This document shows positions 37,263-46,132 of a stretch of 64,000 nucleotides of DNA, piece by piece. The notes beneath the pieces were generated by a model. The model was not told where the DNA came from and ran no database searches. It saw only the letters and a list, made by a program, of their open reading frames with translations. Numbering within the stretch: position 1 is the first letter of the stretch; each line of letters starts with the position of its first letter. The DNA comes from Thermocoleostomius sinensis A174. GTDB lineage: Bacteria > Cyanobacteriota > Cyanobacteriia > Elainellales > Elainellaceae. A program made the position numbers and the translations under genes. The DNA lies in assembly GCF_026802175.1 (NCBI RefSeq), contig NZ_CP113797.1:5309026-5373025 (forward strand). The letters are read 5' to 3'.

Positions 37263-37412
37263 ATGGAAATGTCCATTTATGAACGGATTTTTACCAGCGT
37301 ACTAATGCTAGTCATGGTGGCGGCCGTCATTGCCCTCATTCATGCTCTGGATACTGCCGAGCCAGCTAGCCGCGCTGGAAAGCCAGTTGCCATTGAACGA
37401 TCGCGACTTTGA
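37263..37412 (+). CDS. Small single-TM protein (49 aa)
   Basis: Reads MEMSIYERIFTSVLMLVM, then VAAVIALIHALDT and a charged tail ending AIERSRL. One hydrophobic helix of about 20 residues, with the polar tail after it. GGTGG lies about 7 bases before the ATG; an ATG at 37269 is also possible. No family recognised. Small membrane proteins of this kind often attach to larger complexes, and ftsW is the upstream neighbour. Confidence 0.5.
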   Translation: MEMSIYERIFTSVLMLVMVAAVIALIHALDTAEPASRAGKPVAIERSRL

Positions 37413-37745
37413 TATCCCTGATTTTTCTCTTTCAGTTGGCTCTTTCAGTTCCCTGTTCTCGCTTCAACTTCGTATTTTTGCCACGCTCGATTGTCGTCGA
37501 ACTCCTAGAAGGCCTTGCTGCATTCAAGTCGGAGTTGCCCTCATCCCCACTCCTGCTTCCTCCGGGAGCGGACTAGGGTGAGGGGCAGTCCAATTCAGGT
37601 CTCGATTCAGCGATGCCTTCCTAGCGATTGGATTCGCCTCCTACTTAGCTGGTTGCCTCACTTCATCAAATCTGGCTATTCAGACAACATAAATTAAGCG
37701 AAATTCATCATAGAATGACTCGGTTGTCTTTGTCTGACGTTCACT
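37413..37745. other. Spacer with dispersed repeat, copy C
   Basis: 333 bases. The only structure is the palindromic repeat at 37537-37586 (GCCCTCATCCCC ... AGGGTGAGGGGC). Overlapping plus-strand frames (37330-37697) run through the repeat and the small gene and look like chance. Confidence 0.45.
37537..37586. repeat. Dispersed palindromic repeat, copy C
   Basis: The shortest copy: GCCCTCATCCCC at one end and its near complement AGGGTGAGGGGC at the other, with ACTCCTGCTTCC inside. Confidence 0.5.
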
Positions 37746-39005
37746 ATGGTCGCAACTGTGATTGACCCTGAGCAGTGGCAAGCCACCTACGAAGCTGCCT
37801 CTCTGACGCGACAATACGAGATGCTGCTAGAAGTGATGGCTCAGCCCCTCTCGCTGGATCTGATCGAGGAACTAGATCTAGAAATGCTCGTCCTGACTAT
37901 GCGAGATGAGCTAGTGAATCGCCACTTGTTTGACCAGGCGATCGCTTTGATTCAGACTGTGCAGCAACAACAACCCAGTTTGCATCAGCAAGAATTTGCT
38001 GTTCTAGATAGCTTTTTGGTTGAGTATTATCTTTATTGCAACCATCCGCAACAGGTTCGGGCAGCTTTGCAACAGTTTTTGCAATATCCTGCCGCCGATA
38101 TTGATCAAACGTTGGCCATTCTCGACTATTTAAAGTTTTACAACGCTACCTCCCTGGCGGTGGAATTGAGTCAAGTCGCCTACGAAGCCGTCCAAGCATC
38201 AGCCAATCGGGTGCTGGGCGTTGAAATGCAATTCAGTGATGTTTTATTGGGTAACTGGATGCAGCAGGCCCATCAACAATTGAAACAAGGCCATTCCGTT
38301 GATTGGAACACATTCTTGGCAGAATCTGTCAAGTACGAGTTTGATAAATACGAGTTTGGTAACAAAGCGCAGTGGATCAAGGAACTTGAGCAGCATCTAA
38401 CTCGTGAGGTGCAAAATAGCCCAGAGTTTGTTGCCCAGTTCAGACACGATCGCAGCGAGGCGTTGCGCACAACATCACTGGGGTTTTGTCAGTACATGGC
38501 GGAAGAAAAGCAGGTGAGCTTTATCTGTAGTCGCGCTCTTTGGGAAAGTATTTACACTTTTTTAGAACATCGAGAGACTTCTGGCACGAAGCTGGCTCAA
38601 CCAGAGAGCTATTTTGCTTTTTCACTCCTAGAGTTGGAAATCTATGTGGCTCAGAAAATTGGAGCGCTACTGTCTACGCAGCAATCTGTTGGTGTTGCCG
38701 TGTTATGGGGCATTCCCTATGTGTATGACTTTCTGCGATCGAAGCAAATTATTTCAAGGGATCTACATCAGCAAGCCATAAAGAGTGTTGCTGCGCTGAA
38801 AACTGCGTTGATAAACAATTATGCCCATTTGTGGAAGTATAGTTTTGTGCATCGATGGTTGCCGCCTGATAGTGTTGCCACTGCCGAGTTTGAAGCAGAA
38901 AAACAATGCTTTGCTGCTAGCTTCGAGCGAGTGGTTGCATTGGATGCTACCCTAGATCCGCTCCTGAATCCATTGGTTGCTGTCTATCCATCTGTCTATC
39001 CATAA
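37746..39005 (+). CDS. Hypothetical helical protein (419 aa)
   Basis: A soluble, almost entirely alpha-helical protein, rich in Gln and Leu (HQQEFAVLDSFLVEYYLYCNHPQQVRAALQQFL). The N-terminal half has helix pairs like TPR or HAT repeats, without a clean consensus. No catalytic motif, signal peptide or membrane helix. The end carries a short duplication, VAVYPSVYP. I do not recognise the family. It converges with the acetyltransferase gene at 12 bases. Confidence 0.75.
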   Translation: MVATVIDPEQWQATYEAASLTRQYEMLLEVMAQPLSLDLIEELDLEMLVLTMRDELVNRHLFDQAIALIQTVQQQQPSLHQQEFAVLDSFLVEYYLYCNHPQQVRAALQQFLQYPAADIDQTLAILDYLKFYNATSLAVELSQVAYEAVQASANRVLGVEMQFSDVLLGNWMQQAHQQLKQGHSVDWNTFLAESVKYEFDKYEFGNKAQWIKELEQHLTREVQNSPEFVAQFRHDRSEALRTTSLGFCQYMAEEKQVSFICSRALWESIYTFLEHRETSGTKLAQPESYFAFSLLELEIYVAQKIGALLSTQQSVGVAVLWGIPYVYDFLRSKQIISRDLHQQAIKSVAALKTALINNYAHLWKYSFVHRWLPPDSVATAEFEAEKQCFAASFERVVALDATLDPLLNPLVAVYPSVYP

Positions 39006-39017
39006 TTTGTTGGGTCT

Positions 39018-39659
39018 CTAATTTATTGGGTCTCTCACTGGCAGCGTCACGTCTGCAATAGTGCGACGGTACTGAAACTGGCATGGGTTTCCCCAACAAA
39101 CTGACTGTTCAGGCAACGTCTTCAAAACATTACTGCGTGCCCCAACTACCGTATTTGCCCCAATCTTCACTCCTGGTGCCACAAAACAGTCTGTTGCTAT
39201 CCAAACACCGTTACCGACTTGAATTGGTGCTGTGGTTAATCCAAAGGCAGGATCGTCAATGTTGTGGCTACCCGTGCAAAGATAACTTCGTTGGGAAATC
39301 ACGCAATGTGCTCCAATGGCAATGCGATCGAGGCTATAGAGCACCACATCATCTCCAATCCAACTGTAGTCACCAATAGTGATTTTCCAGGGATAGGTGA
39401 AGCGAGCCGTAGGCCGTATAATCACACCGTGCCCGATGGTTGCACCAAACCAACGCAGCACCGCAATACGAGGAGCATGAACTGAATGAGGAGTCAGCGG
39501 AAACACGATTGCCTGCACCAACCACCACAACAGAATGACCCAACCGGGACGGCCGCGATCGAAATGGGATTGATTGTAGCGCCGCAGATCAACCAGTGCA
39601 GGTGAGGTGAGATCAGGGCTATCCAATTGAGAATCTAGTTGAAAGTTGGAAATCGTCAT
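39018..39659 (-). CDS. Hexapeptide-repeat acetyltransferase (WcaF/HpsU-like)
   Basis: A 213-residue left-handed beta-helix acyltransferase. The hexapeptide pattern runs from about residue 85 to 190 (GATIGHGVIIRPTARFTYPWKITIGD, IAIGAHCVISQRSYLCTG, GNGVWIATDCFVAPGVKIGANTVVGARS), with the catalytic His in TGSHNID. It is close to enzymes named putative colanic acid acetyltransferase and HpsU. It probably acetylates a sugar of the exopolysaccharide made with the two upstream glycosyltransferases, 15 bases away. Confidence 0.88.
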   Translation of the reverse strand: MTISNFQLDSQLDSPDLTSPALVDLRRYNQSHFDRGRPGWVILLWWLVQAIVFPLTPHSVHAPRIAVLRWFGATIGHGVIIRPTARFTYPWKITIGDYSWIGDDVVLYSLDRIAIGAHCVISQRSYLCTGSHNIDDPAFGLTTAPIQVGNGVWIATDCFVAPGVKIGANTVVGARSNVLKTLPEQSVCWGNPCQFQYRRTIADVTLPVRDPIN

Positions 39660-39674
39660 AATGATGGAGAGTTC

Positions 39675-40598
39675 CTACACCTCCGTTTGAGGAATGGGCT
39701 GAACCATCGTGATTGGCACAGACGTTTTGTTGAGTTGCCCACCGAATTGCTGTAGCTCAAACAGTTTGACGCCAATCTGGTATTCGTATTGGCTTAGCAG
39801 CCGCGCATAAATATAGCCAGCTTTGCCATCCAGAAATCCCAACCGCAAAAAATAAGACAAGAGGAAGCGTAACAGTGGCTTAAAGGGCAACCGCACCCAA
39901 ATTCGCTTCAAAAAGCGCTTGCGTTGGACTGAATCACCGAATAGATTTGCGCCGATTGTGTCGCGCTCTGCCATACCCGTTAGCAGGTTATAGTACACTC
40001 TTGCTTCCCAGTTAGAATAGCGATTGTGCCGCTCCAACCACTGAAAAATATCGCGAAAATCAATATGCAACATATCCTGTTTGAGATAGCCAGCCGTTCC
40101 CTGTAGCATTACATGTTCATGAACTTCGTTATCTCCGGTGTTGCGAATGTCCTCAGTGTTGAGGTTTTCATAACGCCCTTGTTGATGGCGAAATAGCCGC
40201 AGGTTCCAGTCTGGATATTTGCCGCCATGTCGAATCCACTGACCTAGAAAAAATACTCGGCGGTTGAGATAGTAGCCACTATAGGCTGGGTTTTGAATAG
40301 CTTCGGCTATTTCCTCCCACAGTTCTGGGGGAATGCGCTCGTCGCAGTCTACAATCAATACCCATTCGTTGCGAAAGGGGAGGGTTTCCAGTGACCAATT
40401 TTTTTTCTTGGGCCAGCGACCATTGAATTGAAACTGTACGACCGTAGCACCATATTGTTCAGCAATTTCCACCGATCGATCGTTGCTTTGTGAATCGACG
40501 ACAAAGACTTCGTCGGCTTGAGCAACGCTGGCGAGACAGGCTGGCAAATTAGCTTCTTCGTTTTTAGCTGGGATCAAAACAGAGACTGGAATTTTCAT
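39675..40598 (-). CDS. Family 2 glycosyltransferase (WaaE-like)
   Basis: A 307-residue GT-A enzyme: VSVLIPAKNEEANLPACLASV, VVDSQSNDRSVEIA, metal site LIVDCDERIP, and a KYPDWNLRLFRHQQGRYEN segment as in WaaE/KdtX-type enzymes. A basic patch (RKRFLKRIWVRLPFKPLLRF) suggests membrane contact. Middle gene of a three-gene minus-strand polysaccharide group. Confidence 0.88.
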   Translation of the reverse strand: MKIPVSVLIPAKNEEANLPACLASVAQADEVFVVDSQSNDRSVEIAEQYGATVVQFQFNGRWPKKKNWSLETLPFRNEWVLIVDCDERIPPELWEEIAEAIQNPAYSGYYLNRRVFFLGQWIRHGGKYPDWNLRLFRHQQGRYENLNTEDIRNTGDNEVHEHVMLQGTAGYLKQDMLHIDFRDIFQWLERHNRYSNWEARVYYNLLTGMAERDTIGANLFGDSVQRKRFLKRIWVRLPFKPLLRFLLSYFLRLGFLDGKAGYIYARLLSQYEYQIGVKLFELQQFGGQLNKTSVPITMVQPIPQTEV

Positions 40599-40607
40599 AG
40601 GAGGTAA

Positions 40608-40631
40608 GGAGTAGGGAGTAGGGAGTAGGGA
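40608..40631. repeat. Heptamer tandem repeat (GGAGTAG)
   Basis: GGAGTAG is repeated three times and begins a fourth, in the spacer between two glycosyltransferase genes. Short tandem heptamers of this kind are typical of filamentous cyanobacteria. Confidence 0.7.
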
Positions 40632-40670
40632 TGAAAGGAAGGATAAACAATAAAAAACGAATCCAACCCT

Positions 40671-41606
40671 TTAGCCTTTAGCCGTCTGCCTTCTGAAGGC
40701 TATGCCCTGAATTGCAGCTTTGAGGTAGCCGATTTGCCCATAGGCGTAGGCAAGGCTGTCAAATCGTTGAGCAGGATCGTGAATGTATCTCAGCGATCGA
40801 TATACCCCTCGGAGACAGCGTTCTGAACCACGTGCGAGTTGGTTCCAGCCTGTTTGACCCGCTAGCTGTTCGCGATAACATTCACTAATGCCTTGCCACC
40901 AACCACGATTGAGAAACCAGGAATGTTTGAGGCGTTCGGGTGCAACATGGTGGGCAACGAGCGCATCAGGCAGATAGGCAACTTTCCACCCTTGAGCTAG
41001 TGCCAGTTCAGTCATGTGCAGTTCTTCGTTGGACAATAGGGTTTTGCCAACGCGACCCAACTTGAGATCAAATCCACCGACTTGATCCAGAAAATGACGG
41101 CGAATCGAGTAGTTTAATCCCCTTGGAGTTAGACTGGGGCGATCGACATAGAGCATAGTTTCACCTAGGTCATAAGCTCCTAAATTGCCAGCGAGTCCGG
41201 GTGAGAGCCAACGCGGAGGGCAACTTCCTGCTGCCCACAGCAAGGTTACTTTTCCGCCCGCGATCGCCAATTGGGGATCACGTTCATAAGCTGCATAAAT
41301 TGTCTGCAACCACTGAGGGCTGGCAACCGCATCATCATCGAGATAGGCCAAAATGGGGCTATGGGCAACCGATGCCCCTGTGTTGCGGGCAACCGAGAGT
41401 CCCATCGTAGCTTCGTAGATGTAGTGAAGCTGGGGGTGCTTCCGCGCTTTGACAATTTCACGGGTGCGATCGCTGGAGGCGTTGTCTACAACAATAATTT
41501 CATACGGTTCAGCAAAGGTTTGGGCCAGCAAACTATCGATTGCGGCTCCCAGGTATGTCTCGCGGTTGTGGGTGCAAATAATGGCCGAGATCTGCGGTTC
41601 GGGCAT
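40671..41606 (-). CDS. Family 2 glycosyltransferase
   Basis: A 311-residue GT-A enzyme with ISAIICTHNRETYLGAAIDSLL, VVDNASSDRT, the acidic site AYLDDDAVASPQW and the later ED-type motif LSNEELHMTELALAQGWKVAYLP. The long C-terminal helical part has RGWWQGISECYREQL. Substrate unknown; the layout resembles exopolysaccharide enzymes near hps genes. I chose ATG 41606 (MPEPQIS) over the upstream start at 41636. First gene of the group that continues with two more polysaccharide genes. Confidence 0.87.
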   Translation of the reverse strand: MPEPQISAIICTHNRETYLGAAIDSLLAQTFAEPYEIIVVDNASSDRTREIVKARKHPQLHYIYEATMGLSVARNTGASVAHSPILAYLDDDAVASPQWLQTIYAAYERDPQLAIAGGKVTLLWAAGSCPPRWLSPGLAGNLGAYDLGETMLYVDRPSLTPRGLNYSIRRHFLDQVGGFDLKLGRVGKTLLSNEELHMTELALAQGWKVAYLPDALVAHHVAPERLKHSWFLNRGWWQGISECYREQLAGQTGWNQLARGSERCLRGVYRSLRYIHDPAQRFDSLAYAYGQIGYLKAAIQGIAFRRQTAKG

Positions 41607-41753
41607 AACGCAAGCCTTGCAGACAAAGGTGAACATTAACCTTTAGAATGCCCAAGCTTGGTGGCTGACTAACGGTTTGTGAGATGCCAAAGCGCAGAGA
41701 AAATTTCTGCCGCTTTCTGTGCATCATATTGACCTTGTTAATTTCCAGGTTGC

Positions 41754-43115
41754 TTACACCTCAACGGGCGATTTTGCGCTGGCTGCTGCCCGATAATCGC
41801 TAGCTTCATCACTAGTTACCTGTCCTAGCGTTCCTTCTCCCGTGATCAGACGCGCCCCTCGATTGCGGGTGAAGTAGTTCCATCCCCATTGCAACAGCAC
41901 AATCAGCTTGTTGTCGAACTCAATCAGATAATAGATGTGCGCAAACACCCAGATTAGCCAAGCTAAGGGGCCAGAGAGTTTTAGTCGTCCCAGGTCGGCC
42001 ACTGCTTTGTTTTGTCCAATGACGGCAAGACTACCAGAGTTGTTGTAGCGGAAGGGAGGAATGGTTTTACCGTTCAGCCGTTCTTTGATGAGCCGAGCCA
42101 CATATTGACCTTCTTGTACGGCTACGGGGGCAACCCCTGGCAACGGTTTTCCGTCTTGATGCGTATAGTTTGCTAGATCTCCCACAACGAAAATGTTGGG
42201 ATAGTTGGCAATGCTGAGATCTGGCTCAACAATTACTCGGCCGGAACGATCGAGACTTGCCCCGGTGCGTTGCTCTAAGACTTTGCCCATTGCAGAAGCC
42301 TTGACACCAGCTGCCCAGAGAATCGTTTGGGCTGGAATCTGCTCAAGGTGATCTCCCTGTTTTGCCGTAACCACATTGTTTTCAATGTTTGTCACCAAGG
42401 TGTTGGTGCAGATGGTAACACCCAAGTCTGTCAGGGATTCGGCCGCTTTGGCAGAAAGATCGGGCGGATAGGGCGGTAAAATCCGATCCATGCCTTCCAG
42501 AAGCAGAATTCTGGCGTCGCTAGTGTCAATATCGCGAAAGTCTTGTTTCAAAGTCTTAAAGGCTAATTCGGCGATCGCCCCAGCTAATTCAACCCCAGTC
42601 GGGCCTCCCCCCACAATCACAAACGTCAACCAGGCTTTGCGCTTCTCTGGGTCGGTTTCTTGTTCTGCCGCTTCAAAGGCCATGAAGATGCGCCGACGCA
42701 TCTCTAGGGCATCTTCCACAGTTTTTAAGCCTGGAGCCGTAGGTTTCCAATGATCGTTCCCGAAATAGTGATGGCTGACCCCAGTGGCCACAATCAGCGT
42801 ATCGTATTCCAACTCACCACCTCGCAACATCACCTTTTGCTGAGTAGGGTCAACATCCACCACTTCATCCATCAGCACCTTCGTGTTTCGGTTTCTACTC
42901 AGAATGCCTCGCAAGGGAGAGGAAATATCAGCTGGCGAAAGTGTACCTGTTGCGACTTGATATAGCAAGGGTTGAAACAGATGAAAATTGCGTTTGTCTA
43001 CCAGCGTTACCTGAACCGGAACCCGCCCAAGCTCCTTTGCAGCATAGAGTCCGCCAAATCCACCGCCAACAATGACCACGCGCTGAGAAAATTGCTTTCC
43101 AGCAATATCTGCCAT
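41754..43115 (-). CDS. ndb: Type II NADH dehydrogenase (NDH-2)
   Basis: Single-subunit, non-pumping flavoprotein passing electrons from NAD(P)H to quinone. 453 residues with the FAD-binding VVIVGGGFGGLYAAKELG, the NADH-binding FVIVGGGPTGVELAGAIAE, and NIFVVGDLANYTHQDGKPLPGVAPVAVQEG. A C-terminal amphipathic helix region (AWLIWVFAHIYYLIEFDNKLIVLLQWGWNYF) is the membrane anchor. AAGGAG lies 6 bases before ATG 43115. Which of the cyanobacterial ndbA/B/C types it is cannot be settled by eye. Confidence 0.92.
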   Translation of the reverse strand: MADIAGKQFSQRVVIVGGGFGGLYAAKELGRVPVQVTLVDKRNFHLFQPLLYQVATGTLSPADISSPLRGILSRNRNTKVLMDEVVDVDPTQQKVMLRGGELEYDTLIVATGVSHHYFGNDHWKPTAPGLKTVEDALEMRRRIFMAFEAAEQETDPEKRKAWLTFVIVGGGPTGVELAGAIAELAFKTLKQDFRDIDTSDARILLLEGMDRILPPYPPDLSAKAAESLTDLGVTICTNTLVTNIENNVVTAKQGDHLEQIPAQTILWAAGVKASAMGKVLEQRTGASLDRSGRVIVEPDLSIANYPNIFVVGDLANYTHQDGKPLPGVAPVAVQEGQYVARLIKERLNGKTIPPFRYNNSGSLAVIGQNKAVADLGRLKLSGPLAWLIWVFAHIYYLIEFDNKLIVLLQWGWNYFTRNRGARLITGEGTLGQVTSDEASDYRAAASAKSPVEV

Positions 43116-43391
43116 CTTCAACTCCTTTTATCTGCTGTTTTGAGTGCCACAAAAATCAGACAAGTGAACCAGGACAAGGTTGACGAGAAATGTTGCTTGT
43201 TCTTTACAAACGCTTCTAAGCTTAGTTATAGCCCGAGCGCGGTTAGGTCTAAGTAACTCCTGCTACGAGGCTCAAGAATTTTATGTGAACTTTTTCGCTT
43301 AACTCAACCAACTAAAGGGGGAGGTTGAGGTAGTAGAAGTTGGGAATTGGGAGGTGGAGAATTGATGTACAAAGTAAAGGGGGACGGGTAA

Positions 43392-43934
43392 GTGAGATTA
43401 AGTCGAATGCAATATGGTTCATTAGTAGCTTTCGCACTGGGGCTGTTTGGTTGTACGATCGCCATGCCACCTCAACATTCGATGGATTTTAATTCTGTGG
43501 CAAACAAAGCTGAACAAGATACGTCTCAACGGGCTGACGATCAAGGCATTCAAGGCACAGTGCAACGATTGACAGGTGACTTTATGCCGCGTATTGGTGA
43601 ACCTGGTATTGGAACTCGATCGCCTCAAGCCCGTATTGAACCTGTGCAAACTACCGTTTGGATTTTTACAGGACGCATTCCCAGTCACGGCTCACCGCGT
43701 TGGGCTGTTAGTGAAGCTCAGCAGCATCCTGCCCTGTTACAACAGCTAGAAACTGATGCTAATGGCCAGTTTTCAGTGGCATTGCCACCCGGCGAGTATA
43801 CGGTTTTCGCTCAATATGAAGACGAGTTATATTTGAATGGATTTTTGGGCGACGGCAGCTATGCCACGGTAGAGATAGAACCCGGACAAACGATCGAGGT
43901 TCTGTTGGAGAATACTGAAGCTGCCGTTTTCTAG
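43392..43934 (+). CDS. Lipoprotein with carboxypeptidase-regulatory-like domain
   Basis: A 180-residue exported lipoprotein: signal segment QYGSLVAFALGLFGC with lipobox LFGC, an acidic spacer, then a beta-sandwich. IQGTVQRLTGDFMPRIG opens it and DANGQFSVALPPGEYTVFAQYEDELY is the Gly-x-Phe, PPGxY core of carboxypeptidase-regulatory-like domains. Probably a surface or periplasmic binding protein; ligand unknown. Start is GTG; ATG 43407 is an alternative. Confidence 0.78.
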   Translation: MRLSRMQYGSLVAFALGLFGCTIAMPPQHSMDFNSVANKAEQDTSQRADDQGIQGTVQRLTGDFMPRIGEPGIGTRSPQARIEPVQTTVWIFTGRIPSHGSPRWAVSEAQQHPALLQQLETDANGQFSVALPPGEYTVFAQYEDELYLNGFLGDGSYATVEIEPGQTIEVLLENTEAAVF

Positions 43935-44558
43935 TTTGATGGCGTTTGCTAGCAACGAATCACAACGTGAGAACAACTAGGTTGCCTTGTAAGAAACAGA
44001 GAGAATTGGAACCCTCTCAACCTCTTAAACGTTCTAAATGAATTATTTAGCATCACACAGGTCAAACTGTGTTAAGTGTTACACATTGTCCAAATTTCTA
44101 CCTCGGAAGAGTTGCAGAAATTCTATAACTGAGTCAAAGTTCTTTTGTCCAACTGGCACTGTCTGGTTAGAGAAGAACGCAAAGATAGTAGTAGCATCGA
44201 AGTACTCCTTCTTCACCTGTATCGAAAACTGGCATGACCCGTGTTGACATAGTTGATTAGCTGTCGCATCTACAGCTAATTGGCAATGTTGCTGACATGG
44301 TTGTTCCGTTTCGTTCAGCTTTCAGATGGGTAGCATATTGCACCTGTCATGAGGCAGCGCGGTTAAATAGCAAACTACTGAATTGAAATGACATTCAATG
44401 CCCGTTTTATCTCAACTTCGATCGCCTGCTTGAAAATGAAAGATGTTCCGTGGGATCAACCCATTGACAATCAACCGATCGACATGGGTCAGGGTTGAAG
44501 TCGTTAGCGTTAAAGTTGGATGACCGGGATTGAATAGCGCTCAAACTTTGTCTTCAAT
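43935..44558. other. Long intergenic region with a perfect hairpin
   Basis: 624 bases. A 69-codon frame at 44038-44247 is Cys/Ser/Lys-rich without a ribosome site and is not credible. A perfect 9-bp inverted repeat (ATTAGCTGT / ACAGCTAAT, 44256-44280) is flanked by TTGACATAG and CTGACATGG. No T-run follows, so it is an operator or RNA structure candidate, not a terminator. Confidence 0.4.
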
Positions 44559-46097
44559 ATGGAGGGTTATGTGAGGAAGTGGTCGGCTGAACGCAAGAGG
44601 GCAAAAGCAAGAAATTGGTCGATCGAACTGAAGAAGGCGGCATTTACGCACGTTGTTTTGATCGGTGTTTCTACGTTTTTTTTCTATAGCCTCCGCTTGG
44701 CTGGGTGGGATTTGATTGACCTGCACCTAGCGATCGGTACGGTTTATTTGGTTGGCGCATTGATTCTACTATTGGAATCCTCTACCGCCATGTTTCGGCG
44801 CTTTGCCACCGATGCCTATAAACAGCAGTTAGCAGCAGGAACTCTCAATCCACTGCGTTATTCTCTTAAGGTGGCGCTGGGGATAGCAGGAGCGCGACTT
44901 CCGGTGTCTAAACACCCAGTTCCGCGCTGTTCATTAGTGATTGCGGCCTATCTTCCCAATGAGCAGGACATTATTTTAGAGACGATCGAACATATTTTGT
45001 TGAACGTTCATCGACCTCAAGCTGGACTTGAAGTTATTCTGTCCTACAACACGCCGATGGACTTGCCCATTGAAGGTAATTTGCGCTGCTTGGCTCAACG
45101 CTATCCAGAATTGCAGTTACTAAGAGTAGAAGGTAGTTGCTCTAAAGCTGAAAACCTCAATGCTGCCTTGGAAATTGTCACTGGGGAAATCACTTGCATT
45201 TTGGATGCCGATCATCATCCGGCTCCCGATTGTTTTGCGCGGGCTTGGCGCTGGATTGAACAGGGATATGATGTAGTGCAAGGGCGCAGCGTCATTCGCA
45301 ATCATGGCCAAAATTTATTAACTGAAACGATCGCCGTTGAGTTTGAAATGATGTATGGTATTGTTCACGCTGCCAAATCATTTCTCACCGATTCCAGTAT
45401 TTTTGGCGGTTCCAATGGCTATTGGCGCACCTCGGTGTTGCGGCAAATTCGCTTTAATCCGGTAATGCTGACTGAAGATATTGATGCATCAATGCGGACT
45501 CTGCTGACGGGATATCATATCTTGCACGATCGCAGCATTATCAGTACCGAACTGGCTCCTGTTGATATTCAATCTTTCTGGTTTCAGCGCAAACGTTGGG
45601 CCCAAGGCTGGCTGGAAGTGGCATTGAAGTATCAGCCGCGTATTTGGCAGTCGCACAAGCTCAATCTGTGGCAAAAAATCTTCTGGACGTATCTGCTGTG
45701 TTATTGCGAATTCTATGCTTTGATTGCTATTCAAATTATTCCGCTGGGGCTAAGCCTGTCGCTGTATCGCGGCACCATTCCCCCGGCGATCGACCAGTAC
45801 CTCTGGTTTAGCACCCTCCTGACTTTCTTTAGCGGCATATATCAGACGTTGATGACAGCGAAAGTTGCTTCTACCCGCTACCCAGTCATCTATTACATCA
45901 AACATATGCTGCTGCTGGTTCCCTACATTTCCTTCAAAAATGTGATTGCCATGGTTGGTATTTATGATCTGCTGCGTGGTAATCATGATTGGTTGGTGAC
46001 GCCTCGCGGAAAACAAGATCGCTATAGCTCTATTCTGCAAGAAGCGGCAATTTCCACGTCCGATACTTCCGCGATCGATTCTTCGGACCGGATGTAG
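44559..46097 (+). CDS. Processive membrane glycosyltransferase (cellulose synthase-like GT2)
   Basis: A 512-residue membrane enzyme. Two helices at about 32-80, a GT-A domain, then about three helices at 385-480. All processive-GT2 signatures are present: CILDADHHPAP (first Asp motif), MLTEDIDASMR (TED) and QRKRWAQGW (Q-x-x-R-W). Such enzymes make and export linear polysaccharides such as cellulose-like chains, hyaluronan-like chains or poly-GlcNAc; which one is not visible. The stop lies 35 bases before rsmB. Confidence 0.9.
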   Translation: MEGYVRKWSAERKRAKARNWSIELKKAAFTHVVLIGVSTFFFYSLRLAGWDLIDLHLAIGTVYLVGALILLLESSTAMFRRFATDAYKQQLAAGTLNPLRYSLKVALGIAGARLPVSKHPVPRCSLVIAAYLPNEQDIILETIEHILLNVHRPQAGLEVILSYNTPMDLPIEGNLRCLAQRYPELQLLRVEGSCSKAENLNAALEIVTGEITCILDADHHPAPDCFARAWRWIEQGYDVVQGRSVIRNHGQNLLTETIAVEFEMMYGIVHAAKSFLTDSSIFGGSNGYWRTSVLRQIRFNPVMLTEDIDASMRTLLTGYHILHDRSIISTELAPVDIQSFWFQRKRWAQGWLEVALKYQPRIWQSHKLNLWQKIFWTYLLCYCEFYALIAIQIIPLGLSLSLYRGTIPPAIDQYLWFSTLLTFFSGIYQTLMTAKVASTRYPVIYYIKHMLLLVPYISFKNVIAMVGIYDLLRGNHDWLVTPRGKQDRYSSILQEAAISTSDTSAIDSSDRM

Positions 46098-46132
46098 TGG
46101 GGAGTTGGGAATAGGGAAGGGGGAAGGGGGAC

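Noticed and set aside
44038-44247. 69-codon plus-strand frame after the lipoprotein gene
   Set aside because: Rich in Cys, Ser and Lys without pattern, and no ribosome site.
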